Shown: piece after piece, positions 54,246 through 63,352 of the stretch | Position numbering within the stretch: position 1 is the first letter of the stretch | How the letters are laid out: every line of letters begins with the position of its first letter | Assembly (NCBI RefSeq): GCF_015169395.1 | Contig: NZ_CP063458.1 | Location: 1,736,001 to 1,800,000, forward strand | Direction: 5' to 3' | Length of the DNA stretch: 64,000 nucleotides | Origin: Humisphaera borealis | Lineage (GTDB): Bacteria; Planctomycetota; Phycisphaerae; Tepidisphaerales; Tepidisphaeraceae | Position numbers and translations under genes: made by a program | The notes under the pieces: model-generated | Databases searched by the model: none | What the model saw: only the letters and a program-made list of their open reading frames with translations | Told to the model about the DNA's origin: nothing

Positions 54246-55322
54246 TCAGGCCGGGCAGCACGCCCGCTCCATCAACGTTGCCGCGATTCGCCCCAGCGGC
54301 AGGACTTCGGTTGCGGCATTCATTCGAACGGCTTCCGCAGGCATGCCATAGACAACCGACGTTGCCTGGTCCTGGGCCACCGTGTACGCACCGGCCTGGC
54401 GCATCTTCAGCAATCCGGCGGCACCATCGGCACCCATTCCCGTCAGGATGGCTCCGACAGAGTTTGATCCGGCCGACTTGGCGACCGAGTCGAATAGCAC
54501 ATCGACGCTCGGCTTCTGGTGATGCACCTGGGGCCCGTCCTTGACTTCAACGTAGTAGCTCGCTCCGGACCGCCGCAGCACCGTGTGCATACCACCCGGC
54601 GCGATCAGGACACGGCCGGGCACAACGCTGTCGCCGTTGGCGGCTTCCTTGACCTGCACGCCGCACAGCTGGTTGAGCCTTGAGGCGAACGACGCCGTAA
54701 ACTTTGGCGGCATGTGCTGAACGATCACGGTCCCCGGTGCGTTCGGCGGGAATGCCGCGAGAACTTCCGACAGGGCCTGCACGCCGCCGGTCGAGGCCCC
54801 GATCGCCAGAACCCGGTCCGTCGTTCGAGCCATCGCGGTCGGCGAGGCCGGGCGCTCGGTACGGTGTTGCGGCATCGGCCGGGATCGGGCGGCCACGCGA
54901 ACCTTGGCGCCGATTTCGGCCGCCATGCCGTTGATCTCGTACGCCGATCCGGGTTTCCCGACGACATCAACTGCCCCGGCGTCCATTGCGGCCAGGGCGG
55001 TTTCCGTGCCGGTGGCGGTAAGGGAGCTGACGACGATCACCGGCATTGGCCGGGCTGCCATCAGCTTCTGCAGGAACGTGATGCCGTCCATCCGCGGCAT
55101 TTCGACGTCGAGTGTCAGCACGTCGGGCGAAAGATCGACGATCATCTGCCGCGCGACAAACGGATCGGGCGCGGCCCCGACCACTTCGATGCCGGGCAGC
55201 TTGCCCAGTTCGCGGGTCAGAATCTGCCTTACGACCGCCGAGTCGTCGACGATCAGCACCCGGATTGCGGATGACTTGCGCGCCGGCGTCACAGACTGGA
55301 TCACTGGGGACACTGCCGCCAT
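54246..55322 (-). CDS. cheB: Chemotaxis protein-glutamate methylesterase CheB
   Basis: The 358-residue enzyme removes methyl groups from, and deamidates, receptor glutamines. The receiver domain has D26-D27 and phospho-acceptor D72 (TLDVEMPRMDG). The catalytic domain has the serine in IGASTGGVQAL, the histidine in VIVQHMPPKFTASFASRLN and the aspartate in LTGMGADGAAGL, the triad. Start 55322 overlaps the stop of the preceding gene by one base (TGATG), so the two are translationally coupled. Length is normal. Confidence 0.96.
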   Translation of the reverse strand: MAAVSPVIQSVTPARKSSAIRVLIVDDSAVVRQILTRELGKLPGIEVVGAAPDPFVARQMIVDLSPDVLTLDVEMPRMDGITFLQKLMAARPMPVIVVSSLTATGTETALAAMDAGAVDVVGKPGSAYEINGMAAEIGAKVRVAARSRPMPQHRTERPASPTAMARTTDRVLAIGASTGGVQALSEVLAAFPPNAPGTVIVQHMPPKFTASFASRLNQLCGVQVKEAANGDSVVPGRVLIAPGGMHTVLRRSGASYYVEVKDGPQVHHQKPSVDVLFDSVAKSAGSNSVGAILTGMGADGAAGLLKMRQAGAYTVAQDQATSVVYGMPAEAVRMNAATEVLPLGRIAATLMERACCPA

Positions 55323-55780
55323 CACACCGCTCCGTGCTTGATGAGTCGTACCCGGATCTGCATTCCGTCGGCGTCCATGGCCAACGCCTGGTCCCAATCG
55401 GCAGACGATTCGGCTCGCAGCACTTCCTGGCTGGGAAGTGTCAGTGTGGTCGTTCCGAGGCTTGCGAACTCCTGCCCGACGAACGAACCGCAGACGATAT
55501 TAGCCAGCTCGCAGAGAGCCTCGCGAGCCAGCTGGTCCGGGTCGTGATTGCCGGCGACCTCGACATTCGCCATCAGCGCCCGGCCCAGATCGAGCGGGCA
55601 GAGCATCTCGAGTTTGCCATTGGCCGCACCAAAGAAGCCTACCGCGGTGACAACCGCGTTGGGCTCAACGTCTCCGGGCGAAGCCAGCGGCTCGGCGATG
55701 ATGAATGCCATCAGCTCCAGCGCTTCGGCAACGCGCTGGGCAAGTGACTGTGTCGTGGATTCGGTTGCTGTGGCGCTCAT
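55322..55780 (-). CDS. Second CheX-like chemotaxis phosphatase
   Basis: The 152-residue protein has the same CheX-type layout: LMAFIIAEPLASPGDVEPNAVVTAVGFFGAANGKLEMLCPLDLGRALMANV and an active-site-like helix LAREALCELANIVCGSFVGQEF, again with ExxN (E-L-A-N). Sequence between the two CheX proteins is otherwise diverged. It overlaps the upstream cheY stop by four bases (ATGA) and abuts cheB. It may specifically dephosphorylate the cheY it is coupled to. Confidence 0.8.
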   Translation of the reverse strand: MSATATESTTQSLAQRVAEALELMAFIIAEPLASPGDVEPNAVVTAVGFFGAANGKLEMLCPLDLGRALMANVEVAGNHDPDQLAREALCELANIVCGSFVGQEFASLGTTTLTLPSQEVLRAESSADWDQALAMDADGMQIRVRLIKHGAV

Positions 55781-56157
55781 GCGGCTCCCAGGATCGAGGT
55801 AAAGATCTCCCGCAACTTCTCCGGCGTGAATGGCTTGCTGACGAAGCCGCGAACACCCATGCCCCGGAGTTCGGCACGGCGGGTCTCGTCGGAGTCGGCC
55901 GAGATCACAACGACGGGCACCGACTTGGATGCCGGATCGGCTGAGAGCCGGCGGATCATCTCGACGCCATCCATGACGGGCATGTTCAGGTCTGCCAGCA
56001 GCAGGTCGACCCGGATCGCCTGTGCGACCTCGAGCCCCTCGTTGCCGTTGGTGGCTTCCAGGAGCTGCGTCACAGGCAGCCCAGTCATCTGGAGGGTTTT
56101 GCGAATCATCGCGCGAGTCATCGGCGAGTCATCGACTGTTAAGACCGTGTAGCTCAT
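55777..56157 (-). CDS. cheY: Chemotaxis response regulator CheY (second copy)
   Basis: The 126-residue receiver has D9-D10, phospho-acceptor D56 (LLLADLNMPVMDG), the SADSDETR segment with its serine and the VSKPFTPEKL lysine. GGGAG lies seven bases before the ATG at 56157. Its stop overlaps the start of a CheX-like gene, which fits a CheY/CheX regulator pair. The other CheY of the operon ends it. Confidence 0.94.
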   Translation of the reverse strand: MSYTVLTVDDSPMTRAMIRKTLQMTGLPVTQLLEATNGNEGLEVAQAIRVDLLLADLNMPVMDGVEMIRRLSADPASKSVPVVVISADSDETRRAELRGMGVRGFVSKPFTPEKLREIFTSILGAA

Positions 56158-56187
56158 TGCCGGCTCCCGTACGTCCACTTTGGTGGC

Positions 56188-56667
56188 TTAAATTCCGTGC
56201 GACTCCCCGCGGGTTCGGATGCTGACCTCGCCGTTGGCGATCTGCAGGGTCATCGTCCTGGGGACGCTGCCGCCGACTTCCTCAGCATCGACAAACAATC
56301 CGTGCTGGAAGAGCGCCTTTCGGATCGCCGCGTGATTTCGCTTGCCGATCGCAAAGCTGGTCGACGCGTCGAGCATCGCCGCCCCACCGGCCAGGCGAAC
56401 CCGAATTCTTCGGCGGTTGGCGCCGAGGCGTTCCATCTCGGCCAGCACATACGCCAGACCCGTGTCGGCAAACATGCAGGGATTGCGCGAGGCCTTTTCG
56501 GGGTCCAGAGACCCGCTGGGCAACTGGTGATGCAGCATGCCACCGACCGCCGCCACCGGATCGTAAAGGGCTGCTCCGATGCAGGAGCCCAGCGAATAGG
56601 TGACGATGGCGGCCGACTTGTCGGCCGACGCTCGGGCGTCGGATACCTGGACCACGATCTGTGTCAC
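56188..56667 (-). CDS. cheD: Chemoreceptor glutamine deamidase CheD
   Basis: The 159-residue enzyme deamidates receptor glutamines and in some bacteria binds CheC. The signature VTYSLGSCIGAALYDPVAAVGGMLHHQLP gives the catalytic triad T23, C29 and H46. RIRVRLAGGAAMLDAS and the C-terminal GEVSIRTRG are conserved features. The frame is open from a TTG at 56679, but a GTG at 56667 has TTGGAG six bases before it and gives the normal family length, so it is the better start. It lies between cheR and a cheY. Confidence 0.93.
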   Translation of the reverse strand: MTQIVVQVSDARASADKSAAIVTYSLGSCIGAALYDPVAAVGGMLHHQLPSGSLDPEKASRNPCMFADTGLAYVLAEMERLGANRRRIRVRLAGGAAMLDASTSFAIGKRNHAAIRKALFQHGLFVDAEEVGGSVPRTMTLQIANGEVSIRTRGESHGI

Positions 56668-56707
56668 GCTCGTCTCCAATGACGGTCAAATCCCGACACC
56701 ACTGCAC

Positions 56708-57547
56708 TCACGCCTTGCGATAAATCGTCGGTCGGACGTACTCGAACGGGTGGCGAACCCCGGTCAGTGACTCCGAATGCCCGGTAAACAGCAGCCCGCC
56801 TGGCGAAAGAACGCTATGAAACCTGTTCACCAGTGCCTGCTGCGTGGGCTTGTCGAAGTAAATCATCACGTTGCGGCAGAAGATGAAGTCGAACGGACCG
56901 CTGAACGGCCAGGTTTCCATCAGGTTCAGCCGACGAAACGCGATGAGCGATCGCAGCGAAGGCAGCGCGTCAAAGAACACGTGGCCGTCGTAGCGATTGG
57001 TCGCGAAATAGCGGGTCCGCAGTTGCGGGGGCACACCCGAGATCCGCGCCGCGTCGTAAACGCCCCGCTCGGCCCGCTCGAGCACCCGCGTCGAGATATC
57101 TGTCGCGAGGATTCGCGCATCCCATTGCTTGAGATCAGGAATCGCTTCCTGAAGCACAATGCCCAGGGTGTACGGCTCCTCGCCAGAACTGCAGCCCGCG
57201 CTCCAGCACCGGAGCCGCTTCTGGTCCGAAGACTTCCGGTCTCGAATCAGTCGCGGCAGAAACTCCCTCACCAGGTAGGTGAAGTGGTCCGCCTCCCGGA
57301 AGAAGCTGGTCAGGTTCGTGGACAGCGTATCGATCAGGCGGACGAACGTTTCGCCGTTGCGGTCGTTCAGGACGGATTCGATGAACGCCCCGGCCGACTG
57401 GTACCCGCCCTGGCGGATATGCTTGCCCAGTCGGGCCTCGACGAGCTCTCGCTTGCCGTCATGCAGGTTGATCCCGCAGTGGTCGTACACCGCTCGACTC
57501 AGGGAATCGAACTCGCTGCGCGAGAGTTTGAAGTCGGCCTGTTCCAT
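56708..57547 (-). CDS. cheR: Chemotaxis protein methyltransferase CheR
   Basis: The 279-residue SAM-dependent enzyme methylates receptor glutamates. The N-terminal helical domain reads KLSRSEFDSLSRAVYDHCGINLHDGKRELVEARL. The catalytic domain has TSFFREADHFTYL, RCWSAGCSSGEEPYTLGIVL (SAM loop), ILATDISTRVLERAERG, FDFIFCRNVMIYFDKPTQQALV and LFTGHSESLTG. ATG at 57547 (MEQADFK) starts the family fold and has AGG at a good distance; an alternative ATG at 57604 would overlap the receptor gene stop by four bases (ATGA) and add 19 Arg-rich residues. Confidence 0.94.
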   Translation of the reverse strand: MEQADFKLSRSEFDSLSRAVYDHCGINLHDGKRELVEARLGKHIRQGGYQSAGAFIESVLNDRNGETFVRLIDTLSTNLTSFFREADHFTYLVREFLPRLIRDRKSSDQKRLRCWSAGCSSGEEPYTLGIVLQEAIPDLKQWDARILATDISTRVLERAERGVYDAARISGVPPQLRTRYFATNRYDGHVFFDALPSLRSLIAFRRLNLMETWPFSGPFDFIFCRNVMIYFDKPTQQALVNRFHSVLSPGGLLFTGHSESLTGVRHPFEYVRPTIYRKA

Positions 57548-57600
57548 GTTCCGCCTGATGCCTCTCGGTCGATCGCCATCCGTCTGCCTCGCGACGGAGC

Positions 57601-59646
57601 TCATCCGTTGAAGTCGCTGAAGCTGTTCTTCTGATCGTCGCCGAAGGGAATCGCCGACTCGGCCTTAGTAGCCGCCCGGGGCCTGGAGGCCTGGGGCTGC
57701 CGTGTCGCGGCGACAGGCGGCCGGCGGAGTTCGGAATCGTCCCGGCCGTCGCGGGCCGCGGGTGTCTGCACCGCGCCGCTGACGATCGAGATCAGTTCCC
57801 TGACCGTAGACGCCATCTCCGCGGCCTGTGCCGAGAGTTCTTCGGACGCCGCGGCGGTCTCTTCGGCACCGGCCGCGTTCGACTGGGTCACCTTGTCCAT
57901 CTGTGACACGGAGTTGTTGATCTGCGTGATGCCCTGTGACTGCTCGTTGGACGCGGCGGCTATCTCTCCGACGAGGGCGTTCACGCGGGTCACGTTCAGC
58001 GTGATCTCGCCGAGCATCTTGCCGACGTCGCCACTGATGGCGACGCCGTTTCGGGCGGACTGAACGCTCTGTTCGATCATCGCCGACGTGGTCTTGGCCG
58101 CTTCGGCAGAACGCATCGCGAGGTTGCGGACTTCTTCCGCGACCACCGCAAAACCCTTGCCCGCTTCGCCGGCCCGGGCGGCTTCAACGGCCGCGTTCAA
58201 CGCCAGCAGGTTCGTCTGGAACGCAATCTCGTCGATGACCTTGATGATCTTGGCGGTTTCCGAGGCGCTCTTTTCGATTTCGCCGATCGCCTGGCCCATC
58301 TTGGCCATCGCAAGGTTGCCCTTGTCGCCGGCGTCCTTGGCCTGGGCGGCAAGCGCGCTGGCCTGCTGGGCGGTTTCGGCGTTCTTGCGGGTCATGGAGG
58401 TGATTTCCTCCAGGGCGCTGCTGGTTTCCTCAAGGCTAGACGCCTGTTCGCTGGCACCCTGTGCGAGAGACTGGCTCGCCGAAGAAACCTGCTGCGAAGC
58501 CGCCGCCACCTGCTGCCCGACGTCCTTCATCGCGGCCATTCCACGGAGGATCGGCTTGGAGAGGCTTCGTCCCAGCAGCCATGATGCGATTGCGAGGGTG
58601 ACGCTGGTGATCCCCAGCAGCCAGACGAACTCATGTGTTGTTGAGGTTTGTGCGGCGAGAACTTCTTCCTCGTTGCCGCGGATGAACAAGCCCCACTTGA
58701 GCCCCGGGTAGCCCAACGCACCCTTGGACGATGCGTAGCCGGCGGTCTGCCAGTGTCCGTGTTCGGTGTCGAGGACCCGGCTGGTGCCGTTATGGCCGGC
58801 GATCAGATCCCGGGCCCCATCGGTCCCTTCTTCCATGATGGTCCTGCGCAGGAGCGTCGCGGTGTCGCGTTCCAGCGTTTCCTTCTTCAGGCCCGAGGGG
58901 TCGTAATCGACAAGGAACCTGCCCTCGCGGTCAACCAGGCTGAACTCGGCGGTCACGACGCCGTCCGCCTTCATCGACTTGTACGTGTCAACGATCATCT
59001 CTTCGACGAACGCGAAGTCTGCCCGGTTGTTCCAGACGCCGATCACGTTGCCGTCTTCGTCGCGCATCGGCGCGCTGAACCCGATGACCATGCCGTCGCC
59101 GCCATAGACGCGTTTCACCTCATCGTCGAAGTAGACGTCCTGCACATAGGTGCCGTCGAGGATCGTGCTCTTCAGGAAGTTGCCGGCCATCGCCTCTTTG
59201 AACCAGGCGGCGTCCTTGAAGTTCTTCTGATAGATCCACCCCGTCTCGATGGGCTTGCCGGTGGCATCCCGGTCATTGACCGCAATCACCTTGCCCGTCG
59301 TGTCGACGAGAATCGACAGTTTGTAAATGCCGTACAGGCTGGCGTACTTGTTGGCCGCTGCGACGATCTTGTTCTTGTCGGCGCCGGCCTGATACCACGA
59401 GTCCTTGTCGTGGATCACTGCATTGGAGGCAAAGGCCTGCACGTCGCCGTAGCGCTCGAAAACGTTACGGTCGATTTTGTCGAGCAGGTGCGCGGCGCGC
59501 TCCTCCATGACGTCGGCCGTCGTCTGTTCGATCTTCGTCGCGGCAACCTTCAGTCGCCAGCCGATCACGGCAAGCGGCAAAACGCCGAGAAACATGAACG
59601 TGACGATGAGCTTCGTGGAAAGGCTGGTATTGGCGATGAACTTCAT
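57601..59646 (-). CDS. Methyl-accepting chemotaxis protein with dCache sensor
   Basis: The 681-residue receptor has a membrane helix at about 11-30 ([18 protein letters not shown]), a large periplasmic sensor (about 32-335, dCache-like: [68 protein letters not shown]) and a second helix at about 343-364. No typical HAMP is obvious. The cytoplasmic signalling hairpin tip [38 protein letters not shown] is intact. The C-terminus has no CheR-binding pentapeptide (it ends FSDFNG). It is the only receptor in the operon. Confidence 0.95.
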   Translation of the reverse strand: MKFIANTSLSTKLIVTFMFLGVLPLAVIGWRLKVAATKIEQTTADVMEERAAHLLDKIDRNVFERYGDVQAFASNAVIHDKDSWYQAGADKNKIVAAANKYASLYGIYKLSILVDTTGKVIAVNDRDATGKPIETGWIYQKNFKDAAWFKEAMAGNFLKSTILDGTYVQDVYFDDEVKRVYGGDGMVIGFSAPMRDEDGNVIGVWNNRADFAFVEEMIVDTYKSMKADGVVTAEFSLVDREGRFLVDYDPSGLKKETLERDTATLLRRTIMEEGTDGARDLIAGHNGTSRVLDTEHGHWQTAGYASSKGALGYPGLKWGLFIRGNEEEVLAAQTSTTHEFVWLLGITSVTLAIASWLLGRSLSKPILRGMAAMKDVGQQVAAASQQVSSASQSLAQGASEQASSLEETSSALEEITSMTRKNAETAQQASALAAQAKDAGDKGNLAMAKMGQAIGEIEKSASETAKIIKVIDEIAFQTNLLALNAAVEAARAGEAGKGFAVVAEEVRNLAMRSAEAAKTTSAMIEQSVQSARNGVAISGDVGKMLGEITLNVTRVNALVGEIAAASNEQSQGITQINNSVSQMDKVTQSNAAGAEETAAASEELSAQAAEMASTVRELISIVSGAVQTPAARDGRDDSELRRPPVAATRQPQASRPRAATKAESAIPFGDDQKNSFSDFNG

Positions 59647-59707
59647 AGCGGTCTCGTTGTTTGCAAGGCGGTGTTAACCCGATCCAACAGTGGTTCTTGT
59701 TTTGACT

Positions 59708-60202
59708 TCAGGCCGCCCGCGCGGCCCCTTCAGAGGCGAATCCCAGTACCGCGTCGATGTCGAGCAGGATCTTGACCCGGTCCCCGACCTTCCCCATCCC
59801 GAGGATGCATCCGCCTTGCACGGCGGCGCCGAGATCAGGCGGCGGTTCGATCTGGCTCTCGGTGATGTTCAGCACTTCGCGGACGCGATCGACGACCATT
59901 CCGCAAGACACCTTGCGGCCGTCCCTTCGGACCTCGAGCACGATGATGCAGGTCTGTTCCGTTCGCGGCACTTCGTTCATTCCGAACGCCGTCCGCAGAT
60001 CCATCACCGAGATCACCTGGCCGCGAAGGTTCACCACGCCCTTGACGTGGGGTTCGGTCCGGGGGACCGGCGTGATGTCCAGGCACCCGACGATCTCGCG
60101 GACCTTGAGAATCTCGATCCCGTACTCTTCATCCCCCAGCGCAAAGGTCAGGTACTTTCCTGCCTGGGCCATTGAGGTCTGCGGTTTTGATATCGCTGTC
60201 AT
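59708..60202 (-). CDS. cheW: Chemotaxis coupling protein CheW
   Basis: The 164-residue adaptor links the receptor and CheA. It has KYLTFALGDEEYGIEILKVREIVGCLDITPVPRTEPHVKGVVNLRGQVISVMDLRTAFGM, the full CheW signature, and GMVVDRVREVLNI. The start at 60202 (MTAISKP) was chosen over the longer frame because the CheW domain begins soon after it. It follows cheA by 48 bases. Confidence 0.95.
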   Translation of the reverse strand: MTAISKPQTSMAQAGKYLTFALGDEEYGIEILKVREIVGCLDITPVPRTEPHVKGVVNLRGQVISVMDLRTAFGMNEVPRTEQTCIIVLEVRRDGRKVSCGMVVDRVREVLNITESQIEPPPDLGAAVQGGCILGMGKVGDRVKILLDIDAVLGFASEGAARAA

Positions 60203-60250
60203 AGTCGTCTCTCTGTTTCGATCCCTTGAGCTGCCCGATGCCGACAAGAG

Positions 60251-62419
60251 CTACCCGTTGCCAATGTCCAGGAGTGACGGAACGTCCAGGATCAGGCTCA
60301 CCTTGCCGTCCCCAAGAATCGCGCCCCCGGCGACGCCCTTCGACCGGCCGATCGTGTCGCCCAGCGACTTGATGACCACCTGCTGCCGGCCCACCAGGGC
60401 GTCGACCAGCAGACAGCAGCGGCGGACGTTGTCCTGCACGATGATCGCCAGGCATTCGGTCGGCTCCGTGAACGCAGGCTCAATGTTGAACAGGCGGTGG
60501 AGGCGGACGACCGGAAGCAGGCTCCCCCGGCACATGCAAAGCTCGCCGCGACCATGAACCGTTGAGACCTGCCCATGCGTCAGACGCAGGCTCTGCTCGA
60601 CACCCAGCAGCGGGACGATGAACCGCTGATCGCCAACCCTGGCCACGAGTCCGTCAATCAGCGCGAGGGTGAGCGGCAGCCGAACCGTGAAGGTCGTGCC
60701 CTTGCCCTCGACGGATTCGATTTCGATACGGCCACGCAGCGATTCGATGTTGCGCTTGACCACGTCCATGCCCACACCGCGGCCCGATACATCGGTGACC
60801 TTCTCAGCCGTGCTTAGTCCGGCATGGAAGATCAGTCCGAAAATCTCCTGGTCACTGAGCTGCTCGTCGGCCCGGATGATTCCCCGCTCGACGGCCTTGG
60901 CGACGATCTTCGACTTGACCAGCCCCTTGCCGTCGTCGCGGATCTCGATCACCACGCTGCCGCCCTGGTGGTAGGCCCGCAGTTCCAGGTGGCCTTCCCG
61001 CGGCTTGCCGGCCTTTTCGCGAACGTCAGCCGGTTCGATCCCGTGATCGGCGGCATTGCGGATCATGTGCACGAGCGGGTCGCTGATCGCTTCGACAAGG
61101 TTGCGATCCAGCTCCGTCTCTCCGCCGACCGTCGTGAAGCTGATCTGCTTTTCGGACTTGCGTGTCAGGTCCCTGGCGAGCCGGGCCATCTTCTGGAACA
61201 CGCCCTGGATCGGGACCATGCGCATCGACATCGCCAGGTCCTGAAGCTCTCGCGTCAGCTTGCCCAGGTGCGAGAGACCGCGCGTGGCACCGGACGTTCC
61301 CGAACCGTCACCGCCGCCATGGCCGATGGACTGCTCGAGCATCGATTGCGCGATGACGAGTTCGCCCACCGAGTCGATCAGGCGGTCCAGGCGGTCGGTG
61401 GACACTTTCACCGTCGCGTCATTGGAGCGGGCCTGCGGCGGCGCGGCGTCTGTTGCAGCGGCTGGACGGGGCGCGACAACCGCTTCCGTTTCCGCGACCT
61501 CTGCCACAACCGCCGGCAGCTTCTTCGGTTCTTCGACCGGCGCTTGCGGCACAGCCGGCGTCTTCTCCACCGTCGGCACAACGACGGGCTTCTCGACTAC
61601 GGCTACGGGGGCCGGCTTTGCTGCCGGCGCCGGGCTCGGCGCGGCGTCCGTCTGGCGGCTGGCGGTATTGATGCGGTCGATCAGTTCCCCCAGCGCCGCG
61701 TCCTGCGGTTGCACGCCGTTACGCTCGACTGCCTTCGACAGCTCGGCGACCATCGACTTGAGCCGGTCGATCGATTCGAGCACCAGGTCGGCCGTCTTCC
61801 CAATGACGGCGATTTTGCCTTGCCGGGCCAGGTCGAGCAGGTTCTCGCACGAGTGGGCCAGCCGCGGAATCTGCTTGAGATTTACGAAGCCGGCAGTTCC
61901 CTTGATCGTGTGAACCGCCCGGAACAGCGTCTTGACCGGCTCGGGATCTTCCGGGCTTTCCTCCAAGGCCAGCAACGCGGCCTCGGCAGCGTCGATATGC
62001 GTGGTCGCTTCGTTGATGAACTCGCGGGCCAGGTCGGCCGTATCCGTCTGGACCGAAAAGTCGGGCTCGGGCCCGTCATACGGGGAGGCCTCTGCCGGGG
62101 GATGCTCCGCCGCTTGCGGCTTTACCGATTCAGACCCGCCGTCAACGGACTGCTGCAACTGCGTCAGGATTGCGCCGATCTCGTCCATCGCCGCCTGAGC
62201 GTTGGCCACTTCCTGCAGGATGATCGCTTCCAGAAGCGAGGCACCCCGTTCCGCGGCGCGTCCGAGTTCTTCGTGTGTCGCCGCCCCGGAATCACGGGCG
62301 ACCTTCGCCGCCGCTCCAAAGGATTCATGGAGCTGCGCCAGTCCGTGCGGATCGTTCAGGTCCGCCGCAATAACACCGGCTGCAAGACCCTCGATGATTG
62401 GTAGTAGCTGATCTGCCAT
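60251..62419 (-). CDS. cheA: Chemotaxis histidine kinase CheA
   Basis: The 722-residue kinase starts the operon. An extra helical N-terminal region (about 1-95, LLEAIILQEVANAQAAMDEIGAILTQL) precedes the HPt domain with phospho-acceptor H170 (LFRAVHTIKGTAGF). An Ala/Pro/Val-rich linker follows, then the dimerisation domain (VSTDRLDRLIDSVGELVIAQSMLEQS), the ATPase domain with the N box HMIRNAADHGIEPADVREKAGKP, the G boxes VIEIRDDGKGL and SGRGVGMDVVKRNIESLRGRIEIESVEGKGTTFTVRLP, and a C-terminal CheW-like domain (SLLPVVRLHRLF, LLVDALVGRQQVVIKSLG). No CheY-binding P2 domain was recognised. ATG at 62419 begins the protein; the longer frame is unlikely. Confidence 0.96.
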   Translation of the reverse strand: MADQLLPIIEGLAAGVIAADLNDPHGLAQLHESFGAAAKVARDSGAATHEELGRAAERGASLLEAIILQEVANAQAAMDEIGAILTQLQQSVDGGSESVKPQAAEHPPAEASPYDGPEPDFSVQTDTADLAREFINEATTHIDAAEAALLALEESPEDPEPVKTLFRAVHTIKGTAGFVNLKQIPRLAHSCENLLDLARQGKIAVIGKTADLVLESIDRLKSMVAELSKAVERNGVQPQDAALGELIDRINTASRQTDAAPSPAPAAKPAPVAVVEKPVVVPTVEKTPAVPQAPVEEPKKLPAVVAEVAETEAVVAPRPAAATDAAPPQARSNDATVKVSTDRLDRLIDSVGELVIAQSMLEQSIGHGGGDGSGTSGATRGLSHLGKLTRELQDLAMSMRMVPIQGVFQKMARLARDLTRKSEKQISFTTVGGETELDRNLVEAISDPLVHMIRNAADHGIEPADVREKAGKPREGHLELRAYHQGGSVVIEIRDDGKGLVKSKIVAKAVERGIIRADEQLSDQEIFGLIFHAGLSTAEKVTDVSGRGVGMDVVKRNIESLRGRIEIESVEGKGTTFTVRLPLTLALIDGLVARVGDQRFIVPLLGVEQSLRLTHGQVSTVHGRGELCMCRGSLLPVVRLHRLFNIEPAFTEPTECLAIIVQDNVRRCCLLVDALVGRQQVVIKSLGDTIGRSKGVAGGAILGDGKVSLILDVPSLLDIGNG

Positions 62420-62713
62420 GATGCAATGCCGGGTTCTTGGTGCGCCGCGTACGCTGGTGCACCTCTTCGTTCGGCAACGGAGGCCCAAGGGAAAACCCAC
62501 ATGGCCACAAAAAGGGGCAAACCCGAATGCCGCCGCCCCTTTTTCGCCTGCCGGGGAAAACCCGACAGCACCCCGACCGAGATTGAATTGGAGATTGAGG
62601 CACACGCAGGTGCTGACGGGTTCGAAACCCGACTTCGACGCCGAGGATCACGAACGTGATGCGGCGTCGACGGGCTTTCGAAGGTTAGCGGACCTGTAGG
62701 AGTGCTTAGGAAA

Positions 62714-63139
62714 ATGCAATTGACCCTGAAGTTGCTTCAGCTGGTCGCGGAGAATCTGAGGTCTGACGAGTTCAGCAGCCGGGCCAAGCGCACCGAGCCG
62801 CGCGTCGGGCTTCGTGCCAAGGCGAAGATCGTCCCCATGGTTGTGGACGACCGTGGTATCCCTCCCATGGAAATCTGGGTCAGGGATATCTCTTCCAGCG
62901 GGATCGGCTTTGTTGTCAACCGCGCGTTGCCGCAGGGCAGCTTCTTCCTGCTCAAGCTGCAGACGCCGGCGAGGGACGATCTGTCCATCCAATACAAGGT
63001 GACCTACACCAACGCCATCGGCGGCGGCAGCCACGTGGTCGGCGCATGCTTCGATCGCGTCGTCTGCGCGAATCCTACCTATGTGCAAGGACCGCTGAAG
63101 ATGCTCGGACAACGCAAGGCGCCCAAGACCGCCGCTTAA
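62714..63139 (+). CDS. PilZ domain protein
   Basis: The 141-residue protein has the c-di-GMP-binding pair: RTEPRVGLRAK (RxxxR-type site) and VRDISSSGIGF (D/NxSxxG). The rest, FVVNRALPQGSFFLLKLQTPARDDLSIQYKVTYTNAIGGGSHVVGACFDRVV, is the PilZ barrel. It would bind cyclic di-GMP and act on motility or adhesion; it diverges from cheA by about 295 bases. GTG at 62702 is another possible start; an AGGAG lies between them. A PilZ beside the chemotaxis operon suggests that c-di-GMP and chemotaxis meet here. Confidence 0.88.
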   Translation: MQLTLKLLQLVAENLRSDEFSSRAKRTEPRVGLRAKAKIVPMVVDDRGIPPMEIWVRDISSSGIGFVVNRALPQGSFFLLKLQTPARDDLSIQYKVTYTNAIGGGSHVVGACFDRVVCANPTYVQGPLKMLGQRKAPKTAA

Positions 63140-63235
63140 GCCTGGGCGGTAAGTGCGGAGGTGTCGTTCAAAGGATTCGGGACAGCGGGGTCAATGTGTG
63201 TACCGAGGGCGCTGTCATAGCCAAGATTTGGGATC

Positions 63236-63329
63236 GGGTGCCATGGGCTGGCGTACTCGCCTGCCCGTGGCCGGCCTCGTCTGGTGTAGTCCCGCCACGT
63301 GCAGCGGAGTACCGCAGCCCATGACACCC
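63236..63329. repeat. REPIN-like inverted pair of palindromic repeats, family D
   Basis: Hairpin one (63241-63270) pairs CCATGGGCTGGCG with CGCCTGCCCGTGG around the loop TACT. Hairpin two (63295-63323) on the opposite strand pairs CATGGGCTGCGG with CCGCTGCACGTG, also around TACT. Both keep the same T-T mismatch. Outer GGGTG and CACCC close the pair. Confidence 0.85.
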
Positions 63330-63352
63330 TCCCGCACCTCAGCCGGCCAGGC

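Noticed and set aside
56188-56679. TTG start of cheD at 56679
   Set aside because: A GTG twelve bases later has TTGGAG at the right distance and gives the normal CheD length.
60824-62404. 526-residue open frame antisense to cheA
   Set aside because: Shadow of the GC-rich cheA gene; the Arg/Gly-rich product matches nothing.
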